Assembly (NCBI GenBank): GCA_943704495.1
Contig: CALSCR010002101.1
Location: 6,624 to 42,661, forward strand
Origin: Pigoraptor chileana
Lineage: Eukaryota; Opisthokonta; Filasterea
Length of the DNA stretch: 36,038 bases
Direction: 5' to 3'
Under the pieces are notes generated by a model, which was given only the letters and a program-made list of their open reading frames with translations, was not told where the DNA came from and did no database searches. The translations under genes were made by a program, and so were the position numbers. This document shows, piece by piece, positions 29,407 through 36,038 of the stretch (positions within the stretch are counted from its first letter, which is position 1; each line of letters starts with the position of its first letter).

Positions 29407-32400
29407 TCATCGGTGCATTTTAGACTGTGCCATACTCTTCCACGCTTCCATCCGGGGCAACTCTGCAACAAGCGCCCGCACCTTGTCGAGCTTCGTCAGA
29501 GGGGCGACGCCATCACCCGCAGCCGCAAACACCGGATCCATCAGCGACGGCTCATGTTCGCCGTGACCGTCACCACCACGAGGATCACCCATTCGGAGTC
29601 CGTCAGCAGTCACGGCATCCGCGCTGGCGTCGATAAGACTGGCGTCTGACTGCAGCAATCGTCTCTCTATCGACGGCGCCGGGGAAACTGGACGCTCAGT
29701 CGCGGCGCCAAGAAGTCCATCGCCCACAAGACCAACGACAGAGGGCATCCGCAAGTGACCCCCAAGAGCTTCAGACAGGCCGTAGCACAACACAATAGAA
29801 TCCGAAAATGTGACGTACACTAGGCAGGGAACGTTGTTTGTGACTGCGGCGCTTCCCTCTCCGTCACGCGCAATGACGGCAGGAAGATGCCGATCCGTGG
29901 CATACAGGCCTGCTGTGAACGCACACACCTCATCCTCAAACTGATATGTGGCGACGGTACCCGCGGCATCCGCAAGACAGGTGAAGCCGTCCCAGGCACA
30001 CGCAGCAACAACCGTGGGCACATACGGCACAAGAACGTGGGCTGGACACGCAGATCCCTCTGAAAAGTACGCCGGTCGGAGATCAATGGCGCCGAGTGCG
30101 AAAAATTGGCGATCAAACTGCGCGAAACAACAATAGACACACAAGTAACACAATTCAGCATGACATGTCCGTTGGACTTCACCGACAGCGAGCAACGTAT
30201 CAAAAGTGTCAAAACTAGCACACAGCAAGAAAGACCGACAATACACACACAGATACAAATAGGCCCAATGGCAAAAAAGCGCGAATACGGACACATCCAA
30301 GAGTTGGGTCCATCATGTAGCCAACACACAGAGGCGACAAATGGGCAGGGGGTCGAATGAACAGGAGCAATGCGTCGAGGCAAAGGAACAGACCTGCCGG
30401 GACCACAGCTGAGAGTCCCCGCGATGCAAGCTGAGTGCGCCATCGAGTGTGGAGACGGCAACAACGTCAGGGACTACCGGGATAGGGTAGGGTTATGGAG
30501 GATAGGGTTAGAGGCCATGGACTGGACGAGAGGACCCACGCGTCTGCTGTTGTGTAAGGCACTCGGCGTGGTTTCTGACACACAACGCAACAAACCACTA
30601 ACATCGGTTCAATACCAATACACACAGGACACATACAGACACATACAGAGACAATCGCATGCAGGCTACAAACGGGCGGGACACGGAATGCGGTGTGCAC
30701 ACCCGGCATCAAGATCACACACACTCACCGACTGACATTTCGGCCGCCAAACCGCCAACAATTTCAGTTGATGTATCCGATGATGCGTCACCCGATGCCA
30801 TTTCACTACAATTTTAACGCACCAGAAAACAAATGAAGAAAAAAGAACAAAGAACAGATATGTCAATGGACACCAGACGACACAAGAAACGAGAAGAGAA
30901 TGCTCAGAACAATGGATACGGAAGAAAATTGACGAAGGCGCGAGCAAGAGTGCCTCGCGTGGAAAGCGACAAGGCAATGCCCATAGCATAATGTACACAG
31001 CAGTTCTGCTCACAAAAAAATGGTCGATTGCAAAAAATTCCACAGCAAAACATATACACATGCAGACACGCGGTATATTACCTTCCCTCCCACACACAGC
31101 GTATGGCACCCGATGCATCAATGGACAAATAAGTGCCTCCTGGCTGTGACACAATCAGGAATGGACGTCCCTCCGCCGTGTGCGCCACGCTCAATGACCC
31201 AATCTGTCCAGGAACCTCAATGCTGCAACACAAAGAAGCGAAAAAAGAGAGATGAAGAATTGAAGTCAGCCGGTATCACGCGCATGCCCAGGCACTCACA
31301 AGAGAAGGGAGAGATATAGGATTCAAGCCAGTGCCTTAGGCCGTGTGCCCATGGACTCCACAAACAGTGTCTCAGGTGTTGTGCCCATGGACTCCACAAG
31401 AGAACGAGAGAAGGACGCCACAAGAGAAGAGAGAGACGAACTCCACTAGAAAAGGGAGAGAGCAAATGCAAATACGCAAGGGAAAGACACTGTGAAGGTG
31501 AACACAAGGCAATGGTCACGCAGTCGGGGACCTCAAAGGACGGACTCCATCTCCAGGCATGTGCGTGTGTGCGTAAGTGTATGTGTGGGACTGTGTATAT
31601 GGCGTGCGCGTGTGTGGTGCGTGCATATACATGTAAGCGCATGCGCCGCTGCTGAATTGCCAGGCTGCACAATGCCGCTGCTGAATTGCCAGTCTGCACA
31701 ATGCCCACCGTCGCACTTCGGCAAGACGGCCCTTTCCATCATGCTGTGGGGACTCCCATCGATATACATGTAACACCCGGTCCGTGCGCCCGAGAACAAG
31801 CTCCAAACGCCCATCGCCGTCCACATCCATCACAAGCAATGACTTTGCATTCACCGCAATATCACATGTTACCGGATGCATCGACGCAGCCCCTGCGCCG
31901 CCGTGTCCAGACGCTCCGCTATGGGAGTTAATTCCGTTATGCGGGATGGCTGTCTGTTCTGACATAGTAAACTGCGTGCTTACGCTGGGAGTGCGCGTCG
32001 TCCGTGCGGATTCGCCCATTGAGTCCTGGTCATAGTCCGCGGCAGACGACTGGTCGCCATTGTCCCTCGACATTTGCGGATGGAGGAGAGACTGCCACGC
32101 CGGGAATACTGACATCCGCGGCGACAGAACGCTCGTTTCAATGGAGAAGATGTGGCACGCGCCCTCCGCGGTGACTGCAACCGTCTGGTTTGATCCCACA
32201 TTCATGACATCGCCGACAACGACACACGCAATTGTTCCGAGGTCGATGCACGTCCGCCATGGAGCGATGGGCTGCTGTGGCAGGGTCGTCGAGGCCGGGT
32301 GGTGTGCATCGGCAGAGCGACCGCCCTTGAATATGGAGAGTGTGCCGTTTACATTCCCGATCACAAGCTCATTGTTCTGTTGTGTCGGATATCGTTACAT

Positions 32401-32469
32401 ACACAGCCACGTCGGTGTTTTGTGTATATGTGTGCGTGTGTATGTATGTGTGCGTGTGGTATTTATGTA

Positions 32470-32524
<55 letters not shown>

Positions 32525-32962
32525 GTGTGTGCGTATGTGAGAGAGTGTGCATGTGGGTGGGTCGTAGTTTGAGTCAGTAGATGTTCACTGACGGACAACT
32601 ATGTAAGGTGTGCAGCGGTATAAACCGCAATTGTAAACAAAAACCGGCCGTGTCCTGCGGGAAAGCGACGGAACGTTCTCTGAACGCAGTCCCCACGCAC
32701 CACACATACACACACACATATATGTATATAAATATATATATACAGACACACACACAGACATTATGTATATATATACAGACACACACACACACACACACAG
32801 AGCATCAACTGGAACCAAAACGCGCCGACAGATCAGAGGTGGACACATCCATGTCGCCATTACCCCATCATTGTCGACATCGCCAAGACATAGCGCATTT
32901 GCAAAGAGATTCCCCGAAAATGAGAAAACGAGCCGATCGAAGAGTGAAACAGCCCTTGCCAT
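29407..32962 (-). CDS. ITFG2: ITFG2-like KICSTOR subunit (FG-GAP/beta-propeller protein)
   Basis: In animals, ITFG2 is part of KICSTOR, which places GATOR1 on lysosomes and restrains mTORC1. Exons on the minus strand: 32962-32864, 32376 to about 31700, 31222-31094, 30805-30729, 30473-30394, 30117-29407, giving about 590 residues. The order of conserved segments matches animal ITFG2: SGNLFANALCLGDVDNDG, NELVIGNVNGTLSIFKGG, TIACVVVGDVMNVGSNQTVAV, then LLVMDVDGDGRLELVLGRT and VLHVYRWE, GQIGSLSVA and LIVSQPGG, VVAVSTLDG, FDRQFFALGAIDL, VVAACAWDG, CAFTAGLYA and VPCLVYVTF. DxDNDG and DVDGDG are FG-GAP-type calcium loops. Inserts near MS..SSHSGASGHGG and a long C-terminal tail make it longer than the human protein (about 450). 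The exon 2 donor has two phase-compatible choices (31700 or 31709), and the exon 3 donor is inferred from phase. Confidence 0.87.
31316..31362 (-). repeat. Short dispersed repeat, copy 11
   Basis: A reverse-complement copy (ATAGGATTCAAGCCAGTGCC, then TTAGGCCGTGTGCCC, ATGGACTCCACA) in ITFG2 intron 2, hence sense to its minus-strand host. CT-rich (GA on the plus strand) sequence flanks it. Confidence 0.8.
31363..31399 (-). repeat. Short dispersed repeat, copy 12 (partial, tandem with copy 11)
   Basis: A 5' half-copy (CAGTGTCTCAGGTGTTGTGC, then CCATGGACTCCACA) directly next to copy 11 in the same orientation. It lacks the TTGAATCC end. Confidence 0.7.
31645..31702 (-). repeat. 29-base tandem duplication at an ITFG2 exon-intron border
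   Basis: Two units of 29 bases (gccgctgctgaattgccag, then g or t, then ctgcacaat) differ at one position. The duplicated unit contains the candidate 5' splice site GCATT/gtgcag of ITFG2 exon 2. Confidence 0.85.
32467..32530. repeat. GTGTAT hexamer microsatellite in ITFG2 intron 1
   Basis: About ten perfect gtgtat units lie on the plus strand, that is, the CA-rich orientation relative to the host gene. Confidence 0.9.
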
Positions 32963-33471
32963 GATGCGACCAATAAAGATGCGACCGATGGGCCACTTGG
33001 CGTTCCACTCACAACCCAACTATATGTGCGATTAATGATAAGATCTTCCCATGTGGCATAAACAGAATACAATACATCCGTGCATGTATTGAATGGATTG
33101 AGCGCTTTCTTTGAGAAAAAGTTGCAGTGGATCGACCGTTTAAATTTAGTATCGGACTTGGCTTAGGGTTCGGCCGTCAGCTGACCTCACGCAATTGTTC
33201 AATCTGCCGGCTCAGTGTGTCAAACTGTGATGCGATTAGATTAACGGTTACTTTACATACACGCATCAACCACTCGCGCACACAAACATACACGCACACA
33301 CACAAGGAAATACTACAGGACACGAAGAGTATACGCCTGTATCTTGTTTGTGGCAGTTGCTTCTGTTTCGCTCGTGGGGCTTGTGCGGGGTGTGTTGGGC
33401 GTGGGGGTGTATGTAAGCACCGTCCCAGAGTCACTAGTGCATAGCGCGGTCAGCATCCGCCCAATTCAAAG
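32963..33471. promoter_or_regulatory. Divergent 5' region of ITFG2-like gene and SRPRB
   Basis: This 509-base region lies between two starts. Unlike other divergent regions here, I find no TCACGTGA box. No gene is supported. Confidence 0.4.
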
Positions 33472-34322
33472 ATGGTGAGTTCTTTGAGTGTTAGTGCCAC
33501 GAAATGTGCATCTTTTGGTGTCTCGCGTAAGTGCGTTGCAAGCATTCCTCACAACACAAACAGCCACACGTGCCACATAACCGAGAAAATCTTCTTGTAA
33601 CACACGCATCCACACATGTCTTGCATCATGCCTTGCATCATGCCTTGCATCATGCATTGAGTCATGCACTGAGTCATGCATTGAGTCATGACCACGGGTG
33701 TTGCCATAATCTGCAAGACCCATTTCTTATTGCGCGTGCGTGCGGGCACTTCTTGTGCGGATTGTCTGTTGTGCGCATTTTATATTCATTCCACAGAGTG
33801 CCGACAGTGTCCTTGAATTCTTTGACAATGATCCAAACGGCTTGTACATTGCCGTCGCCGTCGTCGCCATACTGGTGGTCATAGGTATGTCTAGGTGATT
33901 GGACTGCATGGATGGCATGCATCACTTGGATGCGCGTAAGCAAATGTGCAATCGCACTCACGGATGTGGAGAGTGTTGTATCTCGCATGGCTGATGCATA
34001 AGTCGCTAGAGGGTATATTTGCAGACAATTGGCCTTTTGGTCGCAATGACTGCGCAGTTGTTATTGTTGTTTATGTTGTTTTTGTTGGTGCTGTGTTTGA
34101 AACGCGAATCCCAACAACCACACTTGCCGTCACGTGGGCATCACTGTGCAGTCGCATTGGTTGCCGCTAAATTCCTGCGGGGACCCAAGCGGGAAACCGT
34201 GCTTCTCCTCGGGTTGTGTGATGCCGGGAAGACAGCCCTATTCTACACGGTGTGTTGTATATGTGCGTTTGATGTGCGGGGTGTGTCTCTGTGTGTGTGT
34301 GTGTGTGTGCGTGTGTGTGTGT

Positions 34323-34358
<36 letters not shown>

Positions 34359-34362
34359 TGTG

Positions 34363-34394
<32 letters not shown>

Positions 34395-35746
34395 CTGTGT
34401 GTATATGTGTTCAAATCTGATGGTACTGGAAAGCGCGCGGATATGTGAACCCGTCACTTGCTGGCATTTTTCACTTGTAATGCATGCACACTCATCCCCC
34501 CCCCTCAACCACACACACCCACACCCACACCCACACTTAATCACGCACACACGCACGCACACACGCACGTTTTGTGTTGTTTGCAGCTCAAAAGTGGCAA
34601 GTGGGTGTCGACGTGCACGTCCATGGCTGAGAATGTCGCCAGTATTCCCCTCGATAAGACTGGGGTGAGCACACCACATACAGAATTTGGCAGCATGCGG
34701 AAGTGCACTAAACTTACACACTTGCCCACGTGTCCTGTCGTCTACATGTTCACAGATATCCATATAGGGCGTCTGCATACTAAACCGCACACACACACAT
34801 ACACACACACACAAAACACACGCAGCGAGTGGTGCCTGTGGTTGATCTCCCCGGACACGAGCGCCTCCGTCTGAAGAACATTGAGCGATATTCCCGGACT
34901 GTCAAAGCGATCGTTTTTCTGATCGACTCTGTGCATTTCCCTGCGCAGCGGCGCCAGGTTGCCGAGTGAGTAGGAATTAGCCGACACATATCCTGAGCGA
35001 TTTTCCTCCTTTTGGACACACATATTTACGTGCACAGCACATATGAACATGCACACACATAGGTTGCTGCACGATGTTCTTTCAGAGCGGACGATCAATC
35101 GCGCCCGCGTTCCCGTGATTGTTGCGTGCAACAAGAGCGACATTCAAACTGCAAAGAGCGTCGACTCGATCAAGGCAGATCTGGAGAAGGAAATGTGCGT
35201 TCGTAGTCGTCTTTGTCTTCTTCTGTGCATGTGTGTGTGTGTGTGTTTGTGTGTGTACGTACGTCCACAGGCAGTCTTTTAATTCACACACAAGTGCTGC
35301 CTCAATTGTTTGCCACGTCATCGGCAAGTGGTGGGCTATGCAATGCACGTGACCTTCTGCCGCTGCCACCCCCCGTATGATGAACAGCGTGGAGAGTCGG
35401 TTGGGCGATGTTCCCACTTGTCAACTCGCTCTCTCGCATACGCTCCATATCCATTCTGCTGCTTTGAAGTCCCCCTTTTTTGCTGTTGCGGCAAAACCAC
35501 TCTGCCGTTATTGCTGCCTGATGCTATCTTGATGATGCTGTTGCTATCTGCAGCGACACGCTACGGATGACGCAGGCTGCGGCCGTTGCGGGGCAGGACG
35601 GGTCTTCGTCTGTTGAGTTCATTGGAGACAAGGGAAAGCCCTTCAGCTTTGGGCAACTCCGCATCGCTCTCGAGTTTGCGCAATGCAGCGTCAAGGAAAC
35701 AAACATATCCCGCGTCATTGCGTTCCTCCGGCGCGTGTGCAAGTAG
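33472..35746 (+). CDS. SRPRB: Signal recognition particle receptor beta subunit (SRPRB)
   Basis: SRPRB is an ER-membrane GTPase that anchors SR-alpha during co-translational targeting. Exons: 33472-33474, 33797-33884, 34152-34249, 34587-34664, 34826-34965, 35063-35194, 35554-35746, giving 243 residues in consistent phase. The first coding exon is the ATG alone, followed at once by a GTGAGT donor; the next codons are AGT GCC GAC. A single N-terminal membrane helix (YIAVAVVAILVVIVALVAA) precedes the small-GTPase domain: P-loop GLCDAGKT, switch II DLPGHERLR, AIVFLIDS, guanine motif CNKSD, then LEKEIDTLR and a C-terminal FLRRVCK. The SRPRB-type KREtVLLLGLcdaGKT and DLPGHE..R motifs separate it from ARF/SAR1. 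The introns are TG-rich. Confidence 0.95.
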
Positions 35747-35963
35747 TACTACTGATATTATGCGGTATTAGTCTCGATGGCAGTTGTTGTTGTTGGTGTT
35801 GTTCTAATGCATTACAGTGGCTGCATGCGACCGGCCTCATTGCTATTGGTTGATTACTGATACCCAATTTGGTGGTGATGCAAATTAGTGCGGCGGTTGT
35901 GTCTTTGGAAGCCTGGTGTGCGTGGCTGAGATGTTGCGTTATTGTGCAAGCGTTTCTGGTTTG

Positions 35964-36038
<75 letters not shown>
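35747..36038. other. SRPRB downstream region ending in a (TG)n tract
   Basis: No gene is visible. The last 72 bases (35967-36038) are an uninterrupted TG dinucleotide run that reaches the window edge, so its true length is unknown. Confidence 0.85.

Noticed and set aside
30478-30512. Interstitial telomere-like GGGTTAG/TAGGGT pieces
   Set aside because: Only a few irregular units inside an ITFG2 intron, without a true tandem TTAGGG array.
35967-36038. Terminal (TG)n run as a telomere
   Set aside because: A perfect dinucleotide run like the intronic ones elsewhere in the window; it simply meets the window edge.

Overview
The window reads as gene-dense nuclear DNA from a eukaryotic microbe. 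Most genes have many introns of about 60-450 bases with GT-AG ends, donors usually of the type GTGNGT, and many introns are rich in TG. Ten protein genes can be reconstructed. One is a motile-cilium protein (DRC3), so the organism has or had flagella. An animal-like 3-methylcrotonyl-CoA carboxylase, a Speedy/RINGO protein and a KICSTOR subunit point to a unicellular relative of animals (choanoflagellate-like or another holozoan/opisthokont flagellate). That placement is inference; no marker fixes it.

Layout, left to right: DRC3 (+, 5' end outside the window); a mucin-like type I membrane protein (-); an intronless PPR protein (+); a C-terminal TFIIF-beta winged-helix gene (+); MAD3/BUBR1-like (-); BUB1-like kinase (+); Speedy/RINGO-like (-); MCCC1 (+, 20 exons); ITFG2-like (-); SRP receptor beta (+). 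Strands alternate almost perfectly, so neighbours share either a divergent 5' region or a convergent 3' region. Palindromic TCACGTGA boxes occur in three of the divergent 5' regions.

The most striking locus is 12.7-19.9 kb. Two head-to-head genes, 361 bases apart, together hold every module of an ancestral MadBub spindle-checkpoint protein. The minus-strand half carries KEN1, the TPR domain and an ABBA-KEN2-ABBA cassette, with no Bub3-binding motif and no kinase. The plus-strand half carries an extra KEN, a GLEBS-like motif, four ABBA-like motifs and an apparently active BUB1 kinase, with no TPR. The shared promoter has E2F-like sites. A Speedy/RINGO-type CDK activator lies 70 bases downstream of BUB1, so three mitotic or cell-cycle regulators sit within about 9 kb.

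The second unexplained signal is a 48-50 base repeat family with about 12 copies. It lies only in introns or between genes, almost always in the sense direction of its host gene, sometimes directly at a 3' splice site, and one copy is flanked by a 15-base direct repeat. It looks like a short mobile or intron-associated element.

Exon coordinates below were worked out by hand from reading-frame continuity, splice signals and remembered family conservation. They are internally phase-consistent for DRC3 (visible part), MAD3, BUB1, Speedy, MCCC1, ITFG2 and SRPRB. The 5' exons of the mucin gene remain uncertain.
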